DNA of 64,000 nt from Henckelia pumila (lineage: Eukaryota; Streptophyta; Magnoliopsida; Lamiales; Gesneriaceae), in the NCBI RefSeq assembly GCF_033568475.1, contig NW_027331831.1, forward strand, positions 11,098,001 to 11,162,000. The letters are read 5' to 3'. Under the pieces are notes generated by a model that searched no databases, was not told the DNA's origin, and saw only the letters and a list, made by a program, of their open reading frames with translations. A program made the translations under genes and the position numbers. Below, piece after piece: positions 1-12,833 of this stretch (position 1 is its first letter; each line of letters starts with the position of its first letter).

Positions 1-829
1 CTTTTGCGGAATCATAACCATCAGAGACTACAACAACTTCTCCTCCTTTCTTAGGCTTGTCAAAGGATCTCTTATTTCTTTTTGGACAGTTCCTTTTAAA
101 GTGACCTTCCTTATGGCATATGAAACACTTCAGATTTGAAGGTGCTGGCTTCCTTTGAAATCTCCCTTGACTCTTTGATTGTGACCTGGTTTTGTGTTCT
201 TTATAATTTCCCCTGTTATTCCTCCCTCGAATCATGAGACTTTCACCTTGTGATTCAGAGTTTGTATTAGTCTTCTTTTGAAGTTCTTTTGACTGAATGG
301 CAGACAACACCTCATCCAAGGTAATGGTTTGTTCTCTTCCATATAGGAGAGCATCCATAAAGTTCTCATAACTTCTAGAAAGAGCATTCAACAGAATTAA
401 TGTCTTATCCTCATCATCTAATTTTACTTCAATATTTTCCAGATCATCCATCATCTTTGTATACTCTTCAATCTGGTCATCGATCCATTTTTACTCCCTG
501 ATTTTGAATGAGTATAATCTTTGTTTTAAGTACAATATGTTGGCCAGAGATTTGGTCATATATATTCTTTCAAGTTTGATCCACACGGCTGCAGCAGTCT
601 TTTCTTTTGCTACCTCCCTTAGGGGTTTATCACCTAAGCATAGTATGATTGCACTGTGAGCCTTCTCAAGAATTTCATCCTTGTCCTTAATCGTTGTTGT
701 CAACTCTTCCTTGCCTTTGAGTGCTTCGATTAATCCTTGATGAATTAAGATGGCTCGCATCTTGATCCTCCATAGTGAAAAGTCGTTCTTCCCTGTAAAT
801 CTCTCGATATCAAATTTTCAAGATCCCAT
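1..829 (-). pseudogene. Copia (Tork/TNT1-like) gag, 3' part beyond window
   Basis: This is a retrotransposon gag (nucleocapsid) gene on the minus strand, cut by the window edge. The start is the ATG at 827-829, 41 bases inside the LTR edge. Reading inward, the frame shows the Copia gag pattern LWRIKMRAIL, a helical capsid-like region, and a zinc knuckle of the form C-x2-C-x4-H-x4-C (CFICHKEGHFKRNC) at 86-127. The frame is broken by TGA at 818-820 and TAA at 491-493, so this copy cannot make full Gag. The Tork/TNT1 assignment rests on general resemblance of these motifs. The pol part would lie left of the window. Confidence 0.8.
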
Positions 830-850
830 ACTTTCAAATCTCTTCTTGGA

Positions 851-868
851 TTCCCACGGACGGCGCCA
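851..868 (-). other. Primer binding site of Tork-like Copia
   Basis: On the minus strand the bases next to the LTR read TGGCGCCGTCCGTGGGAA, two bases from the LTR end. The TGG start pairs with a tRNA CCA end. It does not match initiator tRNA-Met, unlike the other reverse-transcribing elements in this window, so another tRNA is the likely primer. Confidence 0.6.
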
Positions 869-870
869 CT

Positions 871-1599
871 TGTTGTGGATTAATAAAGTATCATTGTGTT
901 CAATTAACACTTACAAAGTAGTGAGATCAATTTCCAGAAACAAGAACACTATTATCCACTTAAGCCTCTTACAGATCAATGGACGAGCACTCAAATCAAT
1001 CACCAAGCAATAGTAATAATCAACACAAGAAGATTTACGTGGTTTAGTCTTAAAGACCTATATCCACGGGAGAGCAAACCACTGATTTTATTTTCGATCA
1101 AGAACAATTCACCTCAAGAACATTACACGCTGAAATCGATCAATACAGTTAACTCGAATGCAAGAAAAAATTAAATCAACATATCACTATCACGTGTCTT
1201 TCTTCTCCACTGATCCTTCTCTGATCTTAACCTGAATCTTTTGCACCTTCAAGTTCACCGATTTCTCCCAGCTAGAATTTTCCCTGTCTTGAGTTTCTGT
1301 TAAGACTGTTCATCTGTTCATCCTTCTGGTAATTACCTTTTATCCCTTAATAGATAAGGCTTCCCTGATGGGCTTTCTATAATCCATACCCGAGGCCCAT
1401 TAAGCAAACAATTACCCTATTAACTGAACTACCAAGGCCCAATAATGATTTGAGACACTTGTATAACACGACTTATGACAGCTTATAATTTCACAGCCTG
1501 CACTGCAGCATACGATGTGCGCCAAGGCTAGCATTCCGCGGCGCAAATGGCATGCCACGAAAATTCATATTTCTTGTAGTGCTTATATCATGTTTAACA
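871..1599 (-). repeat. 5' LTR of Tork-like Copia element
   Basis: The segment runs from TGTTGTGGAT to CATGTTTAACA, giving the TG...CA ends and the short TGTT/AACA inverted ends expected of an LTR. It lies directly upstream (minus strand) of the primer site and gag. The inner edge at 871 is firm. The outer edge at 1599 is inferred from the inverted ends because the second LTR is outside the window. Confidence 0.6.
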
Positions 1600-4500
1600 A
1601 TATATTTTGTATTTTTTTTTTACTAATATACCCGTATTAATTAAGTCTTAAAAAATTTCTAAATATTTTTTGAATGAATTAAATAGAGATAAATAGGAAG
1701 CTTTCATATACTTTGTTTTTAAAAAAACAAGCTTATATTTATGATATTCATTGATTTTTTTTCTCGTTTTAGTTGATCTTTTTTCCCAATACAACTGTTT
1801 CTGTCATTAATTTTAGTGGCAAGAATTTATAATTTTGATTATTAGATAATGTAATTGTACGTGTTTCAATAAAATTTAGTGGAAAATTTTGGGCAACAAA
1901 AAACGTGAAGAGTTTGAACATTTGGTTTATATGTGTTATTTATTATCATTAATAAATTCACGTAGCATATTGTTTCAATTAGATATTGATGATAATTATG
2001 TGAATTTAACTATCAATTCGTATGTAATATTTTTGTTTTTAATAAAAAGAATTATATAAGATCTTCCCTAAAAATTACCATTATTTTTGTTTTTAATAAA
2101 AAGAATTATATAAGATCTTCCCTAAAAATTACCATAGGACATACGATTCAATTTTTTAGAGGCGGTCCTATGGCACATTGTCGTGTTATCATCATTTTCC
2201 CGTACAAATGTACTTAATTTATTTTTAAACATAAACTTTGTAACCAATTTTTATATGTAAACATAACATTTAAATTAAAGTAGTTTTTTTTAATTATAAA
2301 AAAAAAGGTTCAAGTCATATCTCTAAAATAATATCTTAATTCGACCTTCTTGATTTTGTTTTTTAAGCTCTCGTTTAAATGGAAGGCCAACTAATAAAAA
2401 CACAATTCTTGTGTTTTTTTATAAATAATAATAATAATTCTGCATATAAATATTTTATTGGAAAATTAGATCCTACACTTAGGGTTACCGTAAGATTCCA
2501 TCTAAATGATGGATATTTATTAGTGCATAATTTCACACTTTTGTAGTAAATCTCACTAATTCTCAAGACGCCAAAAGATAAATCAATATATAATACAAAT
2601 AGAATAAGAATCATCAAACTAAAGAAGCATGAATAATTAATATTTTTTATACAAAAATATACAAATTATAATTTAAATACGTACTAACATGTATGCAAGA
2701 AGTAAATATGATCAAATTGAGTAAAAATAAGTCCAAGAGCTAGCCGAATAAGCTAATAATTACAAGATTCAAGAATCCTGAAAACCAAAAACCATAGCAA
2801 TCAAAAAAAAAAACCAGACCACACAAACAGACCAGAAAAATCACATGCAATAAAAAAAAATATGATAATTGACCTAATTTGAACGGCCTAACTCACCTGA
2901 GTTGAGCAATTTAACAAGGAAATAGAGGTTTTCTTAATAAGAAAAAGGGTTTTGATCTTTATGCAAATAAAATAGGAGTAAAAGTACAAAAAATTGACCA
3001 CAATTTCAAATTTTCAACAAAATAATCAAGAGACCGCCTATATTAATTTTAATTAGAGAAACCAAAAGAATAATAATAATAAAAGGATTAAAAAAAATTG
3101 AGACCCCGTCAAGAAGTGGAGGCTGCCTCCACTAGTTCCGGCCGTTCTGGTGAGCTAATATATATGAGTTGGGATACATCTAGCATAATACAGACTACTT
3201 TCGAAATTTCATTTGTTTCAACAAAACTTTTGCAGTACCCTTAAATTGATGATCAGTATATATAGTAGATAAAATATTAAAATAAAATTTTGGTCATCGA
3301 TCTACATATGTTTCCTTTTCTTATATATATTATCAAATTTCAGCCTTAAAACACACGTACGTACTTATATATATTTCATGAATTTCGACCGAATTGTTGA
3401 CGTGACACTAACAGTGAATAATAATAATATATGTGTTGAATGAATAGAAAGGGGCGGAAAAACAATAGGAAGGGGATAGTATATATTAGTACCCTACCTG
3501 CAAAAAAGCCAAGCAAAGATGCTGATTACAAAACCAAGAAAACAGTTGGAAGCAAGAAAAAGAACACAAACCATGTTGTTGTCCAGTCAGCTGCCATAAA
3601 AATTTTCACCAAGAAACAGACCATTTTAATGAACGGTCATGATATATTCACAGCTCCGAATATTTAAGGCCATGTTTGGTAGGCCCAACACCACCTGATC
3701 GATCCATGAGCAGCAACTGCAGCCAACTTATACGAAAATTACTACACGAATTCTCTTGTCTGTACCAACTCTACTTTTACCTCTTCCCCCTCTTTTTTCA
3801 ATTCTTTTTTAGATAAATTCTAATTTATATTAGTTTTATATAGGATGGTATCTATATATATTTGAATTGTATATTAATTTTGTCAAATCAAACATGTTTT
3901 TGAAACTTATGCATCACTTATTGATTGGCCAATTGGAACGAATTAACTAATTCAGGCATATATGTATATATATAGCTATTATAATAACATAATTAAATCA
4001 CTATTTTGTTAGCAGCAATTTAGAGTGTACGCATATTGATCAATTGTTAAAAGTTATAAACTAATTATGATATGTGTACGTAGGTACCTCAAATTTTTCA
4101 AAAAATTAATTATTATACTATATAATAAATAGGCTGTATTAAGGGAGTGTTTGCAACATTTTTAAAAAAATTATTATGGATTTGTTAACAAAAAAATCAA
4201 CAATCACTTATTTTAAAGGTCGTTAATTAAAGCCATTCTCGCATGAATTCGAGATGAGAGAGTAAACCTATAGTGGATCAATGATCGATTCTTGCATGCA
4301 AACTAGCTAGTCATTTAAATTTTCTAATTAACCCAGATTAAGCCTAATATTTCACAGGTAATTAAGTACTTCTTACAGCCTCTGTGTGTGTGTGTGTGAA
4401 ACACATACGAGTCGACAAGTAGAAGAAGATTAATTCACTTTTCGTTTTTATGTAGCTAATTAACAACCATATTGTGAACACTAATTAAATTTACTCCAAC

Positions 4501-4787
4501 TGAGAATTAATCCTTATGTTCTCACAAAACCCTAGCTAATTAAATAAATGTACTGTTTCATTATATAAAGATACATATAAAAAAAAAAAATCCGACCATT
4601 ACACTCAAATCACATTGATATATATATAAATCTGATCAGGACCAATCAAGATTAGAAAAATCTAGATGGACATAAACTCTATTACACATATAGCTAGATA
4701 TATTTCAAAAATATCAGAGAAATTTAATAATAATAATAATAATCCAATAAAAGAGCTCATGATCATCAATTAACTTACACATGACTT
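1600..4787. other. AT-rich intergenic DNA, no gene seen
   Basis: No coding region is supported. A short basic ORF at 3440-3667 lacks any recognised domain and sits in low-complexity DNA. The stretch holds a 54-bp tandem duplication (2029-2135), a small hairpin AGTGGAGG/CCTCCACT near 3115-3133, and an (AAT)n run near 4723-4742 in the TCP 3' flank. Confidence 0.6.
2029..2135. repeat. 54-bp tandem duplication
   Basis: Two copies of a 54-base unit (2029-2082 and 2083-2135) are identical by eye. The unit begins ATTTTTGTTTTTAATAAAAAG. The identity of the copies points to a recent local duplication. Confidence 0.9.
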
Positions 4788-5888
4788 TCAAGAATGATGA
4801 ATAGTTGCAATACTTAGGACATCGGCCGGTGTCCCTCTGCCGCCTGCAGTATGAGGCTCGACCTCGGCTTCGGCTGCTCCTGCGGGGATCGGCCTAAATG
4901 CGTTGAGGGCTGCAAGCATACCGAGATGGCCCTCCGCCATTGCGCCGCCGCCTCCACCGAGTTGTTGCCCTGGAAAGAGGCCGGCCGCCACATGTGGCGG
5001 CAGATTCATGAAATTCAGTCCAGTACTGCTACCCATTGATCTATACAATATGCTAGAGTTCCCCACCGAATTAGGAAATGCCCACAGAGAGTGATCATCG
5101 GCGCCACTCATAAGAAGCGCCGTCGCCGGGATTTCACCTTGGCTTGCCGGAATAGAACCGGCGCTGGACTGTGACATGTAATTTCCCATCAGATTATTAT
5201 TCTCCTCCGCCGCCGGCCGCCGTTTCATCCCCTCAGGCAACAATTCCAGGCCGCAGGAGCCCATATTGTCACTGTCACGCAGCTCTTGCTTAGCTTGTAA
5301 AATGGCATTCAGATTAGAAAAGCTCAAAGAATTGTCATTGGATGAATTAAATCCAATATTATTATAATTAGCTCCATGGAACAAAACCCTTGATCTCTCA
5401 TGTGATGATGAATCCCCAAAGTATCCACTACTACTGTTCCTCAAATAAGACGGAGCCGAAAGGGTTGATCCCGAACTCCTGACAGAAATATTAAGCGAAG
5501 TGAAATTAGCAGGGATAGTTCCGGTACCCGTGGCGGCGATCACCGCCGGCTCCGCCTGCTGAAGCAGCCACTCGATGGTTTCCCCGTCCGATTTGTGTCC
5601 CAGCTCCCTCGTAAGCTGGAAAACCCTAGCTGCACAAGTCGCCGGCATGCGAATCCGGCGGCCTCGGCCATCCACCTTAGTGTGCCTGTCCTTAGTAGTG
5701 GAGGTTCTCTTGGGCGGCGCCGACGGAGGCTTCTTGGTAAGCTGTTCTTGCAAATTAATGGATTCTGGATCATTTTTCTGAAGATCATCATCATCATGAT
5801 CTCTAATATTTTCTAACAACTGGAAAGGGAAATTATGCCTGTGCAAAGCATTTGAGGATCCAATATTATTCCCACCAGCTTCATTCAT
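4788..5888 (-). CDS. Class I TCP transcription factor, TCP15/TCP14-like
   Basis: This is a plant-specific DNA-binding regulator acting in the nucleus. The intronless 366-codon frame starts at ATG 5886-5888; a TTG two codons upstream is not taken as start. The TCP domain spans about residues 66-120: basic region [17 protein letters not shown], then helix-loop-helix [12 protein letters not shown] and [16 protein letters not shown]. The short class I (PCF) form of the basic region is present, with no R domain. Cys85 in [10 protein letters not shown] is the position reported to be redox-sensitive in class I proteins. After it come [15 protein letters not shown] and a Ser/Asn-rich linker. C-terminal blocks [24 protein letters not shown], and [12 protein letters not shown] resemble TCP15 more than other class I members. 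Class I TCPs bind GTGGGNCC/site II motifs and promote growth and cell division. The coding region is much more GC-rich than its flanks. Confidence 0.93.
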   Translation of the reverse strand: MNEAGGNNIGSSNALHRHNFPFQLLENIRDHDDDDLQKNDPESINLQEQLTKKPPSAPPKRTSTTKDRHTKVDGRGRRIRMPATCAARVFQLTRELGHKSDGETIEWLLQQAEPAVIAATGTGTIPANFTSLNISVRSSGSTLSAPSYLRNSSSGYFGDSSSHERSRVLFHGANYNNIGFNSSNDNSLSFSNLNAILQAKQELRDSDNMGSCGLELLPEGMKRRPAAEENNNLMGNYMSQSSAGSIPASQGEIPATALLMSGADDHSLWAFPNSVGNSSILYRSMGSSTGLNFMNLPPHVAAGLFPGQQLGGGGGAMAEGHLGMLAALNAFRPIPAGAAEAEVEPHTAGGRGTPADVLSIATIHHS

Positions 5889-6410
5889 GATCAAAATATA
5901 TATAAATTCTGGGTGGGGGAGAGCTAGCTAGCTAGCTAGTCAAGCATACACATGATCTGTATCTATTGTGGGACTTCTTGATTTCTTTTTTTGGGGGCTT
6001 TGATTTGTTCCTTTTTTCTTTAAGAATTTAGGTTGCAACTTCTTTCAGATGGGAAATATATGGGAGATATATGGATTATTATTATTATTATTATTATGGG
6101 AGAGAGAAAGAAAGAGATAAGGGAATTGTGAGGGGGGATCGATCGAGTGCAAGCTTTAAGCAACAAACATAATGAGTGGGAATTATATGGGTGGGGTAGG
6201 GCACAAAATTATTAATATGCTTTTTCAAGGGGCAATTCTGTGAATTTATTATTATTTCTTTAGGATAAGTTATATATATATATAATTAAATCCCATCTTT
6301 GAAATGATTTATTGTACTTTTGACGTATGTGGGAGCCTTGTCGTTTCTTTTTTTTTTTTGAAATTTTTTTACTCCCATCAATAATTAATATTTCATATCT
6401 TTTTTTAATA
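5889..6410 (-). promoter_or_regulatory. 5' flank of the TCP gene
   Basis: This is the likely leader and promoter of the TCP gene. It holds a GCTAGCTAGCTAGCTAG run near 5922 and an (ATT)n microsatellite at about 6075-6097. No certain TATA box or operator could be fixed by eye. Confidence 0.4.
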
Positions 6411-6559
6411 TATATATATAGAGTTTTTTTATGGTGCCCAACACTATATGTCCACTTCATGCCCACCATGTACAAGTCAACTCATCTATTGTACCGGTCA
6501 ACTCATCTATTGCACATGGTGGGCATGAAGTGAGCATATAGTGTTGGGCACCATAAAAA

Positions 6560-6572
<13 letters not shown>
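6411..6572. mobile_element. Hairpin MITE with long inverted arms
   Basis: Arms at about 6411-6474 and 6509-6572 are nearly perfect inverted copies, reading TTTTTTTATGGTGCCCAACA on the left and its complement on the right. The loop carries a duplicated 21-base unit beginning GTCAACTCATCTATTG. Both ends lie in (TA)n, which fits insertion into TA repeats. Small ORFs on both strands here are products of the palindrome, not genes. Confidence 0.75.
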
Positions 6573-6597
<25 letters not shown>

Positions 6598-7320
6598 TTT
6601 GAAAAGTTTTCTGAGTCCTAACACAAATCAATCGGTTTCATATTTAATGAAAAATAATATTTTTGATATAAATTTACACAAAAATACACGTGAGAGAAAT
6701 CTTTTATTTGAGTTAGGCTGACTGATCTCACGGATAAAGAATATTCCTAAGATCGTCTTACAAGAGAACAATTTTAAAAATTAATAATTTTTTTAATAGA
6801 TAAAATCGAATAAAAGAATTATTTTACAAAAATGACATGTGAAATTATCATGTGAACGTCAGATCATGTGTTACTATACATGTAATTCATTTTTAACTGT
6901 GGTACTTTGATCGCATTTATATTCTAATTGACAAATTGGGTCCTTGGTACAGAAAATAATAGTTGATTTGTATCTTGTTTTTTATGTTCTTTCAAATCAA
7001 CTTTATTTCGAGTCTTTTTTCCAATGTACATGGATGTATAGTAAACATACTTTTTTATTGTATTTATTGTTATAGCGTTTTGTGAATGTAAATGTGATTG
7101 AATAATATTGAACGTATTTTCATTAATTTATAGGTAATATATTTTGGGTTAATTATTATATTGGTTATTAATTTGAATGGCGCTTGTAGATAATTTCAGA
7201 ACAAATATATCTAATAAATGGTCGAATTGACAGCCAAAAAATAAATATTTCATTAATTTGAGTAATTTTGTGGGTAGACGTACACTAATTGATTATGATT
7301 AACTAATTCTAGCTCATATA
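6573..7320. other. AT-rich intergenic DNA
   Basis: No gene is seen. Around 6700-6770 lies a diverged copy of a dispersed repeat with CTGATCTCACGGAT, related to those near 8200-8350 and 31059-31220. Confidence 0.5.
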
Positions 7321-7523
7321 AGCCCCGTTTGGTATTAAAAGCTAGACCAGAAAAATACCTTTTTTTTAAAAAAATATTTTTTAGTTTCTAAGGTGTTTAG
7401 ATGATCATTTAAGTGCTTAAAAAAATATTTTTTTAAGTCAAATTTAAAGTTTTTCAAAAGCCTAAAATTATATCTTAAACAAATATTTTTTTAAAAAAAA
7501 GTCTATGAAATCCAAACGGGCTC
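7321..7523. mobile_element. MITE with GCCCCGTTTGG inverted ends
   Basis: The left end reads AGCCCCGTTTGGTATT and the right end AAATCCAAACGGGCT, an inverted pair about 200 bp apart around AT-rich filler. Such ends are common in plant non-autonomous DNA transposons. A target duplication could not be fixed. Confidence 0.55.
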
Positions 7524-8418
7524 ATAGTCGATGTTGAACAACATATATTAAAATCACTAGCTTAACTATACAAAATAAAATTTTATAGAATATAGACTTG
7601 ATATAATATTTAACTGGAGTCCAAATATGAAAAATACTTCATAAATAAAAATTTATCTTCGAAAAATATAAATAAATAAATTAAAAAGGAAAAAAAGGAG
7701 AAAACATAAATTAATAATATTCGTGGTCCTTACATGCATGTATATAAACATCTACTTTAAAGTCAAGTATATATTAATTTCTGTATAAACATAATTATAA
7801 AATTGTAATTGTATGTCATTAATCAACTTTTTGGATACTAACAATGATTAATTAATTAGCTGCCAGTTATCGTTAGTATCTTCCACTTTGTTGTCACAAA
7901 TAGACTTTGAAGGTCCACCGAACATAATTAAGATGACTAAAGAAACATTATCTCGAACATAACCTAAATCAAGTTGTCCTAAACGTTGTTAATTAACATG
8001 ACAGTTAGTCATGATCAAATCTTTGATATTAGGATCTAATTATATATACCTTTTCATCCTAATATATATTTATGTCCCTTAATCATATTACATCCAATGG
8101 TTTGTGGTTAATTTAGCAAATGCTCCGCCAAATATCATGAATGAGAATATTTTAAATTATTTTACAAAAGTTAGGAATTAAACGCAATGGTTTGTCCCTT
8201 AAGGGTAGGTCTCTTGTGTCGGTATCACAGATATTTATCCATGATACATATCAATCATGTGGTTCATATATAGAGTGAAAAATATTTTAGATATAAAAAA
8301 TAATATTTTTGCAGAATTTGAATCAAATTAAAGATTCGTAACAAAATTAACCCTGAGAACCCCAACTCCAACCCCATGATCCTCATCCTTTGAAAAAAAA
8401 AAAGAAAGAAATTGATAA
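7524..8418. other. AT-rich intergenic DNA
   Basis: No gene is seen. A diverged GTCTCTTGTG...GATATTTATCC repeat copy lies at about 8205-8350. Confidence 0.5.
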
Positions 8419-10080
8419 TCTCTACTATTTTATAATAGTTGAGAGGCTCTTAAAAGCCGTTTCTCATGTTTATTGAGGATACCAACTTTTTTTCTCTATT
8501 TTACCCTTATTTTTTAGCCTCTTCGGTCATAATTTCTTGCCCTTACTTGGAAAACATTTCAAAACTCATCACACTTTCAGTTTCACCTTCTCCACGTTCC
8601 CCTCCCTATTCTCCACGTCTGAGAGAAAACTGATTCACACAAAAGCTCTCTCCCACTCCATTTTTCACTAGTATATTTGCACACACGATGTGTGTGACGA
8701 AATTTTTTTTTATATTTAATTTCAATAAAAAATTTAATAAATTTATAGCAATAAAAATAATTTTTTGTTAAGAATGGTCACCTTAAGTAGTTAAAACACC
8801 ATATTTTCTATTAAGTATTTCCTATTTCATTAGTTTTTTTTAAATAATTTGGAATTTGAAAACAGATAAATAAAATGATTGTATTATATATTAAATATGA
8901 ATAATTAAATAAAAAAGAAAAGAAATGAAGATAGTGGAGAGAAGAAGTTTTAGTTTATGTGTGTTTTTTTAAATATATTTTGATATTTTAGCATATCAAG
9001 AGACCAACTAAGGGCCTCTTGCATAATAATAGTAATAGATATACGTACAAAATGTATTCCCATTTCGAGATTTGCATTTCACTTTTTCATGAAAAACGCA
9101 GGCTTCAATCTAATTATATATGCTTCCATTTGAGATATTATAATTTGGAGATTGAACAATGAAGAAGATAACACAGGTAATAGCTTTACTCTCCTAATTT
9201 CGGTCATTTATATGTTATTTTATCATTTTAAATTTATCACTAACATATTATCTCAATTTCGATTTCTCAAAGTCAGTCCAAGTACAAATGTCCTGGACTG
9301 AACCCTGTCGAAACCAAGGTTTAATCTTTTATCTATGGTTCTTTTTACTATTTTTCATCTTAATTTTCTCTACAAATGTATATTATATACTTATCAGATT
9401 ATTTCTTTCAATAATTGAACATAAAATTGCTCTTCACTTGCTCGATGAAATGTCAGAAAGAAAATTTCAGACCAAAGTTGTTTCGAATTACGATGTATGT
9501 AATTATTTGCATAATGTACAGTGTCGTCATTAACGAAATAAATATTTGATTTATGAATCTAAAAAATTTTACGTCAGATATCATTGGAGTTGGTTGGGCT
9601 ATTTAGGACTAGAAAATTTAAAATTTTGTTTTGTTTTTCAATATCATTGTAGTTATTGAGCTTTGATTTGTGTTTTTTTTAATTATGTCTTTGATTTTGC
9701 AGGAGACAAGAAACAAATTAAAATCAAAATTATTTACATATATTTTTTTGTTTAAAATTCTTTAATACAAATAATTGGTAGGTTGGAATTAATGAAATGG
9801 ATATATTTCTAATTGCCGAGTATTTTTTTGTCCAAACAATTGTGATCTTTGTTAATTTTTTTCAACATCTCAGTTCTAGCGAATACTTTATTTATCATCA
9901 CCAAAATACTACATTTTATCATAATAATTAAAAAAAAAAAAAACAATGCTTCACTTCATGTGTATTTGTTTTGTAAATTATCATAATCAAATCAAATATT
10001 TTTGAAAAAAATATTATGTATGTAGAATCATGAAATTAAAAATTATATTAAACACGCATCACGTGTGCTCGGGTTACTAG
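8419..10080 (+). mobile_element. Non-autonomous Helitron carrying exon-like fragments
   Basis: The 5' end reads TCTCTACTATTTTATAATAG. The 3' end has the hairpin CACGCATCACGTGTG followed by ...TTACTAG. It lies between A (8418) and T (10081), the Helitron AT target, without target duplication. No Rep/helicase is present. Between about 9140 and 9510 are exon-like pieces followed by GT: one ends ...AACACAG, one encodes SKYKCPG and ends ACCAAG, and one encodes ALHLLDEMSERKFQTK. These look like captured host-gene fragments. SKYKCPG weakly recalls HIT-type zinc fingers, but that is not certain. Confidence 0.65.
8668..9039 (-). mobile_element. Short Helitron nested in the larger Helitron
   Basis: On the minus strand it begins TCTATTACTATTATTATGCA (at 9039) and ends with the hairpin CACACACATCGTGTGTG, then ATACTAG (at 8668). 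It sits between A and T as Helitrons do. No coding capacity. Confidence 0.6.
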
Positions 10081-10877
10081 TAACGATAATTTATCTGCAT
10101 TTGATACAAATTATGATTAGCACCGATGGATTATTTTAATTAGTTTACTTCTTATATTGTGTAATCAAAATAAACATTTTATTAGTGAAGCCTTATATAT
10201 TTACAATTATTTTATTTTGATTTTTTTTTCTATAACATTTGTTTAAAATATTTTATCATATTATTAAGGATATGTTTTAAATCGTTTAATCCTATTATTA
10301 AGGAGATACGACAAGTAATTATTTTAAATGTTATTTTAAATAATTAAATTAAATTTATTTATTTTTTATGTATATAAATAATGTTTATTTTGCACACACA
10401 AAGTTCTAATTACTAACAACAAAGAATATAGTTTGCAAATTAAATTTAAGAAATCCATCTATGGAGTCAAGTGAAGAAAAAAAATCCATAATCATTTATT
10501 TTTAGAGGTTGCAAACGCTACATAAGTATCAGGATAATAGATTATCGAGTTTCACGAAGTGATTATATATGTCATCCGATTTTGAAATAAATTTGGTCGA
10601 CAATTGCATGAGCAAGTGAAAGGACCTGTGTCCTGATTTAATATTCAATGATCAAACAACCAGGATTAATTAATGTAAACAACGAAAACGAGTTAAAATT
10701 TTTCGTTTTTGGACCTACAAAAATTTCGGCATGACATATCCATAAATAAGACATCCCAAAAACCTGTACAATATAACTAACATTATATACTCGAAAATAG
10801 AATCACGTCAACAATTTACAAACCTATAGCCGCACTGTATATCATATGTTTTGAGAAAAATATATCATATATTTAAG

Positions 10878-10925
<48 letters not shown>

Positions 10926-11914
10926 ATTATTGATTGATGATATCCCTCTTCATGACCATAGCAATGATGCATGTAGGATTAGTGCATATGGTGGATCTAA
11001 CGCCATTTAATTAGTGTAACGTGATCATTCTTTATCAAGCCACTAATTCTCTTGGCGGATTTCCCCCATTTTTGGGACAAAATGAAACAACACATACCCT
11101 GATTCAATGTATTGCAAATTTATGTACGTATGCATGGCGCAACCAACGACAATGTCACGTTTTGATGGAACCCCAAACGTCACTCAATTACAGCCACTTT
11201 TCCAGGTAACGTTTCATACACATGAATATTAATTGATCTTCCATTTCATGATTGAGTGGGTATGCATCTTAATCGTAGAAAATAATCTTTCAACTATAAA
11301 CATTAAAATCAATATATTGGTTATAAATTTCGATATTCTTGTGTTGGCTAGCTAGTGTTGATCAAGGTGCAATAATTGTTCATGCTGTGTAGAGCGACCG
11401 AACCATGACAGATGAACTGCTGCGGTTTAAAATATTATAGTTAAGCATCATTACCATCCGTTATAGCTTTTGGTAAAACGACAATCGTTCAGTTCTAAAT
11501 TAAGCTAGAATCAATAAATTTTCATGCTAAAAGAGTATAGTATCATGCCTCCACGATTTAAGATATTTGAATACTCGTACTCTACGTTACTGTCGGTAAT
11601 ATATATCCATCGATAAAGGAATAAACACTCGATTCTATAATGAATATAAGAGATAGTGTCACGTGCATGTTTAATTCTCTTTTCTCGCAAATATAATGCA
11701 ATTATTGGTAAGAATATTACTTGGAAACAATAATTGTCCTAGTTAGGAGGACGATGGAAACATATGAAATTTAGATTGCTCTACGATTTAATTAGAATTT
11801 TTGAGTTATACAATTATCAGGGCCCATAAATTTTAATAAAACGAAAAACTTTAGTCATTTTCAAAGAAATTGAAAGTGGATTAGCTGCAAACTAATGGTT
11901 TTCGTTAATTTAAA

Positions 11915-12015
11915 GAGTGTTTGCAACCTCTAAAAATAATTGTTTACATATTATTTCTTTACAAATTTGTCAATGAATGAACCATAATCAATTATTTTTA
12001 GAGTTTGCAAACACC
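11915..12015. mobile_element. Small GTGTTTGCAA MITE
   Basis: The left arm GAGTGTTTGCAACCTCTAAA and right arm TTTTTAGAGTTTGCAAACACC are inverted copies about 100 bp apart. Related fragments lie near 4145 and 10432-10521, showing a local family. Confidence 0.6.
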
Positions 12016-12607
12016 GTCTTAGTTGGCTTGATGGGTAACTGTCACACATGCATACGCTATGTTTCCCAACTATTCTACAAAGGTTAGATATTGTTGCAGT
12101 TGTGGTCTTTTGTTTGGTGTCACAATTAAGACCTACATTATTTATTATTCTCCCTTCAAGATTCAACAGACTTAGAAAAGGGTACGTATTTGTCACAATC
12201 AATTAAAAAAAAAGAATTTACTTTTACAATATATTGAGTTGTATCAGTGGAGGTGTTGCAATAATGGACACATATTTTCTGAATATATATCTTCTATATA
12301 TCTCTGTAGCATTATTATATAAACATACTAAATAATATCATTAGAAAAATTGAAATTGTAATATTGTAAATTGAAATTTTTATAACATTTCATTCTGTAA
12401 ATTTAAAAAAATTTAATTTTAATCCATTAGTTTAGTTTTTTTTTTGTTTAGACATTTTTTTCTCGAAATCACTGAATACATCAAATATCATTTATTTAAT
12501 TTGGTTTCGACGTTCTTTTAGATACATATGATATAAGGATAAAAACATACGTTACACATATTAAAATTCATTTAAGCAAAACAAAATGTGAAATAAAGAA
12601 GATCACG

Positions 12608-12833
12608 TGTTACAAGAAAAACATCAAAATAGCCACAATTTTTGAAAAGTTGTGGCTAAATTTGAACTTAGCGACGGTTTTACAAAAACTGTTGCTAAAA
12701 TTTGCAATGGTTTTTCTAAACCGTGGTAAATAACGATGGCTAAACCGTTGATAAAGTTTGCAATAATTTTTCAAACCGTGGCTAACTCTAACAACGGTGG
12801 ATCGTGGCTAAAACTGCAAAATCGTTGTAGTAT
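12608..12833. mobile_element. CACTA-like non-autonomous relic
   Basis: The ends read TGTTACAAGAAAAAC and ATCGTTGTAGTAT, degenerate forms of the CACTACAAG terminus. They are flanked by ACG on both sides (12605-12607, 12834-12836), a 3-bp duplication as in CACTA elements. Inside are alternating direct and inverted copies of a motif like AGCGACGGTTTT / AAACCGTGGCT, typical of CACTA subterminal repeats. Confidence 0.55.

Noticed and set aside
3440-3667. 75-codon Lys-rich ORF
   Set aside because: No domain, low-complexity AT-rich context, no neighbouring signals.
5540-5816. ORFs on both strands inside the TCP gene
   Set aside because: They are shadows of the GC-rich TCP coding frame; the TCP domain reads only in the 4788-5888 frame.
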